Assembly (NCBI RefSeq): GCF_964355755.1 | Contig: NC_092679.1 | Location: forward strand, 23,932,432-23,996,431 | DNA: 64,000 bases | Direction of reading: 5' to 3' | Source: Antedon mediterranea | Taxonomy: Eukaryota > Echinodermata > Crinoidea > Comatulida > Antedonidae | Shown here: positions 24,033 through 36,217 of the stretch, in pieces | Layout of the letters: every line of letters starts with the position of its first letter | Numbering within the stretch: the stretch's first letter is position 1 | Program-made: the position numbers and the translations under genes | Notes under the pieces: model-generated | What the model saw: the letters and a program-made list of their open reading frames with translations, nothing else | The model's database searches: none | Told to the model about the DNA's origin: nothing

Positions 24033-25346
24033 TTATTCGTCATAAAGATAAAGTTCTTCATCAGCTTGATGTCTCCTATCGTCCCGTTTAATGAGAATGG
24101 TTAGAAAAGCAGCGACTGCACACACAATTAATATCATAAAATTAGCGACGTCAACCCCGTGAAGCTTATCAAGAGCATCATATACATAAACGACAACAAA
24201 TCCCGTAATATCAATACATAGAATTATTAGCGACGCAGACAATGACTCCGACTCGGGATACGTCTGCTCTGCTGCAGTTTCAGCGCCAATTGTAAGAAGA
24301 GCGCGGGAAAAGTTGAAATACAAACCAAAACTTACACAAGCCAACAAGATTTGTTCATATTTTATGGAAAACACAAAACATCCCAATGTCAGAAATGTTA
24401 ACAGGACAGTTACGCGTGTGGTTAATAAAAACTGTTTAGTTTTGTCTAGCACCCAACCGGCAAATACTGAACCAAAACCAATCATGGTCACCAAAACAAC
24501 AGTACCAATTATGTAACCCTTTTCTGGAAATACAGATAAAATAATATAGTTTATCTTAACCATGATAACGGCAGATAATCCTATACAAATTCCACATGCC
24601 AAAAGAAGTAAGACAAAGTTTAAGTTCATCAGTATTACTTTCAGAGATTTCCAAAATGAATCTTGTTTTCCAATAGTTGAGTTATTTTTCTGATAACTTG
24701 GAGGTGATAGCGGTTTTGCTTCAAAGAAGAAACAGATGATTAGAAAAATTATAGATATGAAAATCGCTGTTCCAAGAAAGTAATATTTCAGCTTTATTTC
24801 GGTTTGATTTTGTAAATTTAGTAACTGATTCGGTAAGATAAAAGCTACTGCTGTTCCAAATTGGAATGCGGTGAATCCAAGGCCACTGGCTAAAGAAACT
24901 TCATTAGATCCAAACCAAGCGCCAGCGAAATGCGTAGAAATCCCAAAACAACACGTCTGCGCAACTCCACTAAAGGCCTGACCCAGTATGCTTAAGGAAA
25001 CTGAATGTTGAAGTATTCCAATGTAACGAATCCATGATCCAGCCATATGCAAGCCGCCTCCTATTATAGTGATTGTTTTGATATCTGTTTTCTCTAATAT
25101 ATAAAGAGCAGGAAATATAAAGAATACATACGTAATGAAATAAATTGCACCGAACGTGTCAATTATGGCTGAAGGAGCGTCAAAGTACTCCTCAACTTCA
25201 CTTGATATTGCTGCATACTGCATCCACATCATTCCATCTGATAATTGTAGACACATAAATATCACTAACATTGCCCATCGTCTTGTATACAGGTGACATT
25301 TTGAGTCGATTAAAAGCTGTTTTTCAGTTTTAATTTCTTCCCCCAT
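24033..25346 (-). CDS. FLVCR/SLC49-like MFS transporter, copy A (intronless)
   Basis: A 437-residue uninterrupted frame encodes a polytopic membrane protein with about 12 hydrophobic segments. Family signatures are visible: YTRRWAMLVIF followed by WMQYAAISSEV near the start, AWFGSNEVSLASGLGFTAFQ in the middle and EQTYPESESLSASL near the end, which correspond to the 'RRW...WIQYS', 'WFG..EVS' and 'E.TYPE.E..SA' motifs of FLVCR1/2 (SLC49). Known members move haem, choline or ethanolamine across membranes; the substrate here cannot be told. The whole gene is a single exon, unlike vertebrate FLVCR genes, which suggests retroposition before the local duplication. It faces away from the NACHT-LRR gene that starts 1767 bp upstream. 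A close paralogue lies at 36218-37540. Confidence 0.85.
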   Translation of the reverse strand: MGEEIKTEKQLLIDSKCHLYTRRWAMLVIFMCLQLSDGMMWMQYAAISSEVEEYFDAPSAIIDTFGAIYFITYVFFIFPALYILEKTDIKTITIIGGGLHMAGSWIRYIGILQHSVSLSILGQAFSGVAQTCCFGISTHFAGAWFGSNEVSLASGLGFTAFQFGTAVAFILPNQLLNLQNQTEIKLKYYFLGTAIFISIIFLIICFFFEAKPLSPPSYQKNNSTIGKQDSFWKSLKVILMNLNFVLLLLACGICIGLSAVIMVKINYIILSVFPEKGYIIGTVVLVTMIGFGSVFAGWVLDKTKQFLLTTRVTVLLTFLTLGCFVFSIKYEQILLACVSFGLYFNFSRALLTIGAETAAEQTYPESESLSASLIILCIDITGFVVVYVYDALDKLHGVDVANFMILIVCAVAAFLTILIKRDDRRHQADEELYLYDE

Positions 25347-27113
25347 ATTCGTTGTAATTTACAAACTCGCAAATTTGCTGTTGACTCTTTTGTATTATTG
25401 AAGTAGTGTATCTAATTCTGCTATTTTATATAATGGATTAACTGTTCACGCTTCACAACGGTCATTGAATCAATTTTTTGTTGGTCTAAAAATTCTTTTA
25501 GAATAGTAATGACAGGACTATACTAAACCGAGGTAGGCCCACCACAAACATGCGGAACAATTCCTAAATTAGGCCTATAATGAACTTTCCACTGAAAGTG
25601 TAACGCCTTCTTCCAAACACGTGTTTGCTTATTATCAAATTAAGATTGGTTCTTTTAATTGTTAAAATATTGTAGAATCTAATTTCAAATATAGTTCACA
25701 TTAGCGGATTCTAACATTATGACATTTGACCTTAATGTATCGTATCTTAGTAACAACAGGCCTAATCGGAAACCGGGTCGGAAACACAACAATATGGTTT
25801 ACGCTGTTCAGAAACTACACATTTATAGTCTAAGTGGCCGATTCTAACATTATTGACCTTTGAACTTTACATTACATAAAATCGCATAAATTTGAATATA
25901 GTGTAGGCCTACATATGAAATTATTTTTAGTGTCAAATTGTTTAGAACATACATATTTATATAGAGTCTAATGACACATGTTGTCCAATAATGGCCTATT
26001 GTATGGCTATTGACTTTTGAACAAGCGGCGTATGCGTGAGCGGCACATGCATTGCATTCTACACTTCCCGTCGAAGCGAATTAAAAATGAACGTTGCGCA
26101 ACTGTGACTACGCTAATATGCAAATGAGTAGAATGTTGACGTCATCCGTTAAAGTTAACGTTATGCGAACACTTCCTAATATCATGTTCTTTCATACTGA
26201 TAGGGAAGTACATGTGCTGAAATATATTCACCAAAACAGTGTTTCTGGTTGAATAATTATTAAAGAATTGATTGTGCTATTCTGAGAACCTTGAAACACG
26301 TCACAAGTAAAACCCAGATCAATTGTACCGCATGAATCTACTGTATTTAATTGAAAGGCCTCCTTAGTTAGATTGAGAAGGAAGTATTTTAAATGTAGGC
26401 CTACACAGTAATCAAGAAATAAGGAGTGTGTTGTATTAGAATATCTTTATCTATTTTCTATTATCTGTTTTATAATGGACCAATAAATTAAGGTAAGTTA
26501 CAAACTAAACTATACTTGCTTGCATTAGTGAAAAGGTTCATCTGGATCTCTGTATAGTATTCATGCTTGTTTGATTGGTTTATCAATTTCGTGTAACCAA
26601 GCCTAAACCATAATAATATTCTGAAGACAAAATATCTGGACCTTTAAAGTGCATACGAAAGTTGATCTAGCTACTAGTAAGAAGCTACTAATAAGAACAA
26701 ACTTTTCCCAAATTTACGTACGTACACACAGACTAATGCAACGATTGCATGCTTTTAATATTGCATGGAATATTAAATCAAGATACATTTAAATGCTGAA
26801 AATAACACCTAGCTCTCTCTAATTTAAAGTATCAGGACCAGTGATGGCCGACGCCCCTGGTTTAAGAACCATTGACCCTCCTCAGGATGTCTGTATTAAT
26901 CCTTTTGTGGCTCTTCCAACATTATGCATGCTTTGTGCATGTTGTAACGTTGTATTGATGGTATTGTACAATAAAAACACAAAAACCGACATTTCCTTTT
27001 CATAGGCCTATCTCCTTTATTGTATAGTTTGTATAGTGTTTGTCAACTACTCTGCTTTTGGAAGTCTAATTATAGAATCTCAAAGGAAAACGCAGAAAAT
27101 TGATCCTGGCAAC
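25347..27113. other. Divergent spacer between transporter A and NACHT-LRR A
   Basis: Both flanking genes start outward from this 1.77 kb, so it should contain both promoters. No TATA or other element can be assigned with confidence. Several TAGGCCTA-type octamers occur (for example near 25909 and 26395). Confidence 0.5.
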
Positions 27114-30100
27114 ATGGCAGAAACAGGTATTTAAAAATGAATTTACTCTATTTAAATAATTACGTGTGTTTGAACTAGGCTCAATTAGTGTTAGATAGTA
27201 GGCTTACTCTGTCAACATTGTTAAATTGACAAAAACGTGTGATGTGCTCATAGATAGATACAATGACGTTGTATCACTACCATATTTGGCACATCACACT
27301 TTTTTTGTCAAACAAGTTTCATAGTGTAGATGTTATACCTTGCATCATTCTAGATGAATGTAGAAACCATGCTAACCATGGACTAACGTTTGTTGCTTGT
27401 TAGACAGTTCGCTGATATACTTTGACTGAGTGTTGACTTTGCTTGCAGTCATTAGTAATTAGTATTTAATTTTCTCAAATTACTGAATCTCATCTATTTG
27501 ATATTTATAATAATGAGCATTATTGAATACCGTAGTGCATAACCTTACAATAACTTTTAGGCCAACATCTTTGGTACTTTAATATATCATTGCTATTATA
27601 TAGTGTAAATAGTATCGTCGCTAGATCGGGTACTATGTTATCAAGTAATCCATATAATCTTCAGAACTCAAAGTTTATCTACATGATGTGACATGAAAAA
27701 TACCGCACGACAGTACGCATGTGATTCTTTAGAACCTTTTTTAAACTTTTGACTTTCAGAATGTTACTATGACTTTTACATATTAAGTGACCATGTCGAG
27801 TGGGAAAACAAGATGTTACAAGATCTACAAAGAATACGACCAGATATTAAATGTGTCACGAGAAGAGAAAGAAAACCTGGAAAATTTAAAATAGACAGTA
27901 TGATAGAACTCATGAAACAATCAAAGAAAGTTGTAGTAGGCTTTGCATCGCAATCTGAGACCGATATGGTCAAGTTTGTTGTGGCAACAGCTATTCAAAG
28001 AATGTTAGACAGTAACACACTGGATCGAGCAAGGTTGATTCCTGTTAAAGTTACCAGAGATGCTGTGATACCACCCTCCTTGGAAGCAATTCAAGAAGTT
28101 AATAGTTTTGATGGAGATTTAATGTCTAAAACTGATACAGCTGTTACACCAAGGTATGTCTATAATACTTATGAACAAATACGTAAAATGTTAATGTTAC
28201 TTCAAATTATAGAACTGTCAAACAATTCTATTCCACTTTTACCGATGTAGCATATAAAGCGTGCATACCAAAAGCACAAGATAAATGGGAAAACCAACTT
28301 CAAAATTGTTTTATTGACTGGAATCTATGTTGGAAAAAACAAAGTTAAGAGTATGTTGCACATAAAAAGAGTGGCTTTCTTTAATTTTAAGTTGCTACAT
28401 AAAATTTTACCAACTAGGTGTAAGCTAAAATTATGGAATTTGTCAAACAGTAATTATTGTGAATATTGTAATGAGGAGGTTGAAAATGAAAAGCATATGT
28501 TATGTACATGCAAAGAAGTAAAACATTGCTGTGTAAAATGGTGCGCTATGCTAAAAACATGCTTTGCATTTACTCAGGAAGTTACATGGGAGAAAATTGT
28601 ACTTGAAAAATATGATGTCAAAATTAATGAAATATTTTCCATTTTAACTTTCTGTGTTTATAAAAGTAAAGTCAAGCATAGACTAAAAATGTCCATGGTT
28701 AATGTTCACTGCGGAGTTAGAAGGTATAATCAATTGTGAGTTTTTAATTAAAAAAATGTGGTCAGATATGGACCGTAACAATTTAGCAAGGTATAAAATT
28801 AACGTTTATAAAATTGATATTTAGGTAAAGTAAAATATAAGTTTTTTTTGATTGCCTGAAAGAGATAAAAAGAGTTATAAAATAAAAAATTCTGTGGTAA
28901 ATTATACGTACATTGTTAAGGATTGAAAAACGTGTATTAAAGAGTGTATAACATACAGGAAAATATTTTTTTTTCTTCTTTCCTTATACTATTATATATA
29001 TAATGCAATGGTAGGAGTGAGATATCAAATGTACTGAAAGTTATTTAATTTAATTATATTGTATTGTATCATTACATTACTCATGTGCAATGCATTGTAA
29101 ACGAACATTTTATTGATGAAGAAATAAAAGTGGGTCGATCCTACATAAGACAAAAACAAATACGTAAAATGATTTGCTTAGGTTGTTTTGAAAACATACT
29201 TAATCAATAATTTGATTTTAAAGAGATGACCAAAGAAAGAGTGAAATAGTTACGTGGTGGATTTAATTACAGTCAATCTTTCAACGAATACAGAACATTC
29301 ATTATTTGTTCTACAAAAGTTTATGATGATTTTAAGATGAGTTAAGATTTAATAATAAAATTATAGTTCATCTTGTCCCAAAGGAAACACTATTAGAGAG
29401 TAGTGTGTCACTAGATGATCAAAACATGATGAATGGACGTTATATAGCTATAGTCATACAGTAGGGTCCATTTGCCACAAATCTTTATTCATCCATTTCT
29501 TTAAGCCAACTCCAAAACAGCGCCACATGGCTCTGTGGTAGACATGTTACGTCTCCATATCATCATCATCATTTATCTGCTGTCCCCATCGACATAACAT
29601 TTTTACTGATAGAAACATTGTAAAGTCAGATTTTATTCGTTAATATTTACAGAGGAATTGAAGTCCCATTGTTCGGTTATGAAGAACGTGCCAACCATCA
29701 ATAGTAACGAAGAACAGGGATTGCGAATACAGCATAAATCAGACACAGGTAAGTTACTTCAGTGTATGTTATTATTATTTAATAGGGTTGCTGTGGAGGA
29801 GTTTATTTTAAGGGAAGCGTTTATTTCATTTATTTTGTGAAAATGATAACAAATATACTCAAATAAATTTCACCTTGGAACCTGTAGATCACCTGCAGTC
29901 AATAAATTCTAAATTGAAATACATGTAGGCCTAGATTAAAAATGTCACTAATGATACTTGATAAGAATGACCAGTGACCAAACTTAAATCCTCAATAAGT
30001 TTATTTATTTATAAATTAGAAAAGATTGAAGAATATCTGCTTAACAGACAAAGGATATTGTGCAACCAGGCCAGTATATTTACACCAGCAATAATGAATG

Positions 30101-32496
30101 ATAGATACAAAGTTGACATGTCTCAGATGTTTACCGATATGGAACTACTCGTAGAAAGTGAAAACAAGAAAGACAGCAAACCATCAACAATAAAAGATGT
30201 GGCAGATATCATCACATCAACACCTAAATGTAAAGCCCTTATAGAGGGACAAGGCGGTATTGGTAAAACCAGTATTTTAAGGCGTTTAGCATCAAACTGG
30301 GCTACTGATCAATCGTATTTTAAAGGTAAAACAGTATTTCTTTTTAATGTAAGAGATTTAGATAAAGATGAAGACATCTTCGATCTCATAACAAAGCAAC
30401 TGGATATGAAAGATTTTAACAGGAACACCCAAATTGTAAAAGGTTCAGCGATGGTTCAAGAGTTTTTGATGACTCATGATGATAAAATTGTCTTGTTGTT
30501 AGATGGGTTAGATGAGTTACGATTTAATAATAAAAGTCTAATTCGTCTTTTCACAAAAGAGACACTGACAGAGAGTACTGTGGTAGTCACAACACGATCA
30601 GAAAACATAGATGAATTCAGAAAGAGGTGTAATGTACATATAAGAGTTACGGGGTTTAATAATCATGGAATAGCAAAGTATATTGAAAAACACTTCAGTT
30701 ATTTTAGAAAACTAGAATTGGGAAAATCTCTTAGAGAAGAATTGGCCACTAACAAAGACGAAGTACATTCCATGTGCAGAAATCCAATGTTACTTCTCTT
30801 AATATGCATCCTATGGGAAGAAAATGAAAATCTTCCTCATAACAAGGTTGATCTTTTTAAAGAAATATTACGCTGTATTTTGAATCAGTCTAACAAACAA
30901 CAAGACACGTACAAAAAGATGTCTAAATTTGAAGATGCTCCAACAGAATATGTAAATGCTATGATTTTGTTGGGGAAGTGTATGTATAACAGCTTGAAAA
31001 TAAATCAACTTTCAATAAAGAAAGAAGACTTGAAAGCTAAGAAAGATATAGTTGACATGGCCCTAAAATTAGGATTTGTGTATGAAGATGCACCAATTTC
31101 AAAATCTTACTTTGGAAACGTTTTTATGCCTCCTCACAAGTTGATAGTAGAGGCGTTGGTAGGATTTTACTTGTGCAAATTATGTGAAACTGAACGTATG
31201 AAGAATGAATGTGATGAAGATATGAGACAATTACTTGCACCATTGGATGATAGTGAATGGGAGATAATAAGAGAAAGTAAGCATCTTAATACTGTAAGAG
31301 AGTTTGCAATTGGTTTTCTTGGTCAGAAAGCCGGTTTATTTTTTAATCATTGGATTACAAATAAATTATCAACATATCGCTCTCTACCGAGTAATTTGAA
31401 GTTTGTTAAAAACGAACACGAGGATGTTGTGGTAAGTGCACTAATCGACCACATGACCAATAAAGACCTAGCTATAAGTCAACATATTGATGATATATCT
31501 ACCTCCATAAAACTGTTTATTCATTCCATTTGTCCACATGTACATGTTGAGAGACATTTCATACAACTACTTAGGCAACTGTATTGTTTGAAATATTACC
31601 AAGATAAAGTAGAATCCTTTTGTGAAGAGAGGGCATCGGCCGGTAGGGCAAATGCTATTGCACACATTTTAGGCATAGAAGCTAAATGTAACCAGGTCCA
31701 AATCATAGCGGGGAAACTAATGAAGCACACGATAAGAGTGTGCTTAAATATAGGAGTTCAATTAGTATTAGAAAAGCTTGATATCAGCGGTAATAACCTC
31801 CATAACATTAATGGTAGCTTACTTAGTTCTTTATTGATTATGTCTCCTTGTCTGTTGAAACTTAAAATGTATGACTGCAACCTATCAGGTAAGGTAATGA
31901 ACCACGTGGTCAGAGAGTGTTTAAATCGAGGAATTGAACTGCCATTACAATGGTTAGAAATCAGTGATAACAATCTCAGGAACATAGATGGTACTTTATT
32001 GATTACGTTTCCAAAGTTAAAGGTCCTTGAAATGTGTAATTGTAATCTATCCGGAGGAGAAATAAAACACATGACCAAAGAGTGTTTAAATAAAGGAGTT
32101 CAATTAGCATTGGAAGAGTTAAATATAGATCATAATAAGCTCAGAAAAATGGATGGTACTTTACTGTGTTCACTGTTCATTATGTCTTCTAAGCTGACGA
32201 GGTTGTACATGTGTAAATGTAATATATCGGGTAAGGTAATGAATCAAATGATCAGAGCAGGTTCAAATAGAGGAATTCAATTGACATTGGGCGATCTCTA
32301 TATCGATGGTAATGACCTCAGCAATATTGATAGCACTTTACTTATCTCTTTATTGAACCTGTCTCCTAAACTAAAGAGACTTGGATTGTATAATTGCAAT
32401 TTAGCAGGTAACGGAATCCAATGCTTGCTCACAGAGTGCTCAAATAGAGGAATTATATTAGCTCATGAACTTGTAAAGCGCATTCATAGTCGATAA
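27114..32496 (+). CDS. NACHT-LRR receptor A with TIR-like N-terminal exon
   Basis: A cytosolic NOD-like receptor. Exons: 27114-27126 (MAET), 27760-28153 (TIR-like), 29653-29748 (linker) and 30020-32496 (NACHT plus LRR, stop TAA). The TIR-like exon shows YYDFYILSDHVEWENKML and RRERKPGKFKIDSM, like box 1 and box 2 of TIR domains. The last exon has Walker A GQGGIGKTS (about 30247-30273), Walker B IVLLLDGLDELR (about 30487-30522), the sensor TTRSENIDEF, the NPMLLLLICILWEE motif and PHKLIVEALVGFYL (the usual H-T-x-x-E block). About four double LRRs end the protein, each with LDISGNNL, DGTLL and CNLSG. Exon phases oddly fit only if the TIR exon is skipped (109+2477 = 862 codons); including it needs a further exon of 3n+2 bases. 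A LINE relic lies right behind the TIR exon. NACHT-LRR is certain, TIR likely, and the exon structure before 29653 is provisional. Confidence 0.8.
27208..27335. mobile_element. MITE copy (CCATATTTGG family)
   Basis: Inverted ends with a TTGACAAAAA / TTTTTGTCAA core and internal GTGATGTGC / GCACATCAC arms. Related copies lie at 49327-49481 and 62977-63088. It is in intron 1 of NACHT-LRR A. Confidence 0.55.
28245..28740 (+). pseudogene. 5'-truncated LINE: C-terminal zinc-binding RT region
   Basis: Translation gives a W-rich segment (KWENQLQNCFIDWNLCW), a frame change, then KSMLHIKRVAFFNFKLLHKI, a CEYCNEEVENEKHMLCTCKE zinc-knuckle-like stretch and a short tail to TGA at 28739. This is the region after the reverse transcriptase in several LINE clades (zf-RVT type). 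It is frameshifted and truncated. It lies immediately 3' of the TIR-like exon of NACHT-LRR A. Confidence 0.65.
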
Positions 32497-35400
32497 TGAA
32501 TCACATAATTATTTTATCATATTATTATTATTATTATTAGTGTTATTATTATTATTATTATTATTAGTGTTAGTGTTATTATTATTATTATTTATATTTT
32601 ATATTTCAACTAGAGGATTTTATACATATTTTTATTTCAAATAAACGCTACATTTACTATATAAACGGCAGGCAATATACATTAAATCTAACAACATGAA
32701 CTCGACAATATTTTCTTAATTGTGTCAATTATGAATAGTTATGAAGAAAGAAATTCTGGTACTGTAGTTCAGACTGATTGAAATCTTTTAGTTATTACCA
32801 TAGCATACTTTGTATGAGTGCACGTATAGAATGTTTAAATGATTGTTATCGACGCGATATAAACCTGTTTTTTTTTCTATAATCCTATGTCTTATAGTTA
32901 CTCTTATGAAAACATCTCCATTTTTTTCTGAAATTTACTTCGGTTGTGATAGAAATATTGATGATTTGATTCTAATCATTTAGGCTATTTCATGAATGGT
33001 CTAATTTATTAGTAATAAAGGTTGCTTTTGTTTTATTGTAGTTGTTGTAAACTATATCTATATTTATGAATTGTTTACATTGTTAATTACTTTTGTTACA
33101 TTTGTATTGTTTACATTGTTATCAATTTAGATTACTATAATTGCTAAAGATAAATTATTTAAAGTAACAATGACACACGCTAGGTGGTGATTTATTTTTA
33201 AAATATATTATACTGTATATATACTAAACATTTAGTCTATTCCTTTCTGTTAGTTTAAGGTGTCAAATATCGATTACTAGCGAAAGCTATTTTTACTGTT
33301 TTGCGAGCGCTTACATTAACGTTAAACAAAACAAAGTAATTTGACTAACTTCTATGGGTAGGCCTATATAATATTCTCTGAGATTTCCTCGTCTTATCGT
33401 TTCAAATTAATTAATACATTTCCGTATATCGTCGCCGGGCAGTTAAATTTGTTCTGTGCCTGTGGTTGTTATATACTATACTAGCAATTATACCCGCCCC
33501 AGGGCGGGTTTCAAAATTAGTTTAAAGCCTTCTCAGTATATAACACCCGACGCCAGTATGTCCCTATACTTACCACACCCCACACTATTTTTTGAAAACA
33601 AACTCTTCCCAGGACAAGTTCAAATGAGATGGGATACATAGCTACGACAGGCCTATGGTTTTTAAGTACGTTGTAAACTTTGTAAATGAATAGGTGTCAT
33701 ATTGGCTGATAATTAAATATCTAATTTTGATCTGCGGGGCCCCAGCCTTCTTTCTCCTCTTACCATCCCAGCCACAATTAACAAACCTTAACAACTCTAC
33801 CTCTGGAAAGTTCAAATGTAGTAACTTTTCCTAGTACAATTCCAATCATATACTTCATTACGCCAGTATTTCCGCTCCCCCTCCTACCTCCCAACACACC
33901 CCAGATACATAGCTATGATAGGCATATGGCTTCAGTACGTTGTAAACTGTGTAAATGAGTAGGTGTCATATTGGCTGATAATAAAAATATATAATGTTGA
34001 TACTGCGGTCCCCCGGCCTTCTTTCTCCTCTCACTATCGCAACCGCAACCCTCAAATTAGCTATTTTCCCCATTTTCTCCATTTTAGTCGCGTGCAACGC
34101 AACTCTACAGCGCACTATGTCGGTCGGTTGGTCGGTAAACACTAACTTGCTTTATGTTGTTCGATGGGTCTTAGGAAGTACCTACAGCAAAAATGAATGC
34201 TGTTCTAATCTTGTCTAGGTTAAACCATGGGTTGATGGATAGTCATTTTCATTGTTGTGTGCGACCGTTAATTTAACTGTGTTTATTTTGTAACAATGTG
34301 GTCGGTCCACGCTCTGCCGGTTAGAGTTAGCTTTGATCTCAACCTGATGCATAGGCCTATCCTTTTATTCCTTAATCCATGCTTTGTTCAACAATGAATG
34401 AAGTGCTTCTAACGTTTTTAACATTCCACCTTTATTCATAATTATTGTTATTTCAGCAAATAATAGTCGTAAATACTCGATAATATCCCTGACTACCTTA
34501 CTGTATTACAACACATTAAAACGCTGAAAATAATCTAGTAAGACTAATAATAATAAATCTAATAATAATAAATATAATTAATCATTAAAAACTCATTTTT
34601 CAAAACGTGCACATTATAATATATATTTATCAATAAATTGAATGTGTTAACAGATTAAGATTTTATTTTTCCACCGAAGCTTTTTTTCATCAATCTTCCA
34701 CCACCAGACAATCTATATATATAAATTTACGTAAGGGCAAAATTCGGTAAATCGCGCGTTATTTCTAGAATGTTTACTCGATAGTATATAAAGTTGGTTA
34801 GAATCTCAGTAATGATTTTAACTGCCTGATGTAACCCTGTTTACTAATTAAATTATGTTAGATAATTAGTTATTGACGATTAAAACGAATTTAGGTTCAA
34901 CGATTTGCCCCAAATAGGGGTGTTTTCCGATCTTGGTATACACTGTCTAATGGATGTCCATCTTGAAAAATACCCGCCACAAAAATGCGAGGCGTCTTCG
35001 TCATCTCCTCCTACGATAATTTTTTTTAATAGCTGAAAACCGGTTGAACAGCTAGAGTACAGCATCATAATGTTGAAGACAGGCCGCGCCGATTTTCTTT
35101 AAAAAATACTATTTTGATAGATTTAATATACGATTATACACATGTATTGATTTGCGATGAATGGAACATCCCAATCTCTCAGTCTGCCAGTGTTTGGTTT
35201 AACAGAAGTAGGTAAATTTATGAGCCCTTGGCTTAACACTTACGGTAGGTAAATATATGGGCCCTTTGAGAATAAACTTGCAATACTTTGACAATACTGT
35301 AAATACATATTAACTGTTTTTGGTCCTCATTTGAATCGAGCATTTCTTACTGTGAATGTTCGTACTGTTAGATGTAATATAAAAATATATAAAAATAAAC

Positions 35401-35966
35401 TTTATTACTGAGATTGTGGATAGGCTCTACTGTTAGATATACAAATAAACGTTATACTGACAGTTCCTTCTCAACGTTTGTATTAATTAATAATTACCAA
35501 TAATATAAACGTCGTAGTGGTGTATCGTGACATGTACTTTAATATTATTCAATCGATTATGACAGTGACAGTTTTAACAAAGTATTAAATCACATATGTT
35601 TTACTGTATTTAGAGGTATATTATTTATAGGCATATAAATCATGAACAAAATATTTCGTTACTGAGTGGATAAAGAATATATTTAAAAATTGTTCCTCTT
35701 TGTACCTATCCGCTTTCCCATCCCTCAACCCTATTACATAGGCCTACAAAGCACAAATTCAAAAATTTGGACTCATTTTGTGGTAAGTTTCTCCTTCGGA
35801 AGTAATTCTCAGGGTGCTAATTTTAGTTGACTACAAATCATCGTGTCTATTTATTCGTTTCTGTAAACGACAATGTATTATAGTCCTGCGGTACGTACAT
35901 TTGAAAAATCGCCAGTTTTGTTACGCTGAAATGACTGTGTATTCGAGAACCATCTGTGGGTACGAC

Positions 35967-36003
35967 CTAGATGGTACGCGAGCGAAGCGAGCGTACCATC
36001 TAG
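35967..36003. other. 37-bp palindromic element with GAGCGAAGCGAGC core
   Basis: The element begins CTAGATGGTACGC and ends GTACCATCTAG around the core GAGCGAAGCGAGC. It aligns gap-free with 17871-17907: core identical, arms different but still self-complementary in each copy. Confidence 0.65.
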
Positions 36004-36026
36004 TGATCATAATTAGTATTGCTTAT

Positions 36027-36182
36027 AGCGTGGTTCCCACTAGAACACAACGCAGCGACGTATCAACGCAAAGTGATGTATTGCGTAATCTCAAGTGGGA
36101 ACCGACGACGCAACAGTGCGGGGGCAAACACAATTATTGGAAGGCCATTTGCTTACGTTGCGTCGCTAGTCGGAACCACGCT
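36027..36182. mobile_element. 156-bp MITE with GCGTGGTTCC ends
   Basis: The left end is AGCGTGGTTCCCACTAG and the right end is CTAGTCGGAACCACGCT, inverted with two mismatches. TA flanks the left end, and TA lies two bases beyond the right end, which allows a Tc1/mariner-like origin. It ends 36 bp before the stop codon side of transporter B. Confidence 0.6.
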
Positions 36183-36217
36183 CTAGTTTTCCTCACTCCA
36201 ATTATTGGTGTGACAAT

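Larger units (their letters stand above)
32497..36217. other. Intergenic with simple repeats and small elements
   Basis: No gene is supportable. Contents: an ATT/ATTAGT microsatellite at about 32519-32590, a hairpin ACCCGCCC-CA-GGGCGGGT at 33492-33509, a ~271-bp tandem duplication (CCTTCTTTCTCCTCT at 33746 and again at 34017), a GGTC-type element at about 34088-34145, a 37-bp palindrome at 35967-36003 and a MITE at 36027-36182. Confidence 0.55.
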
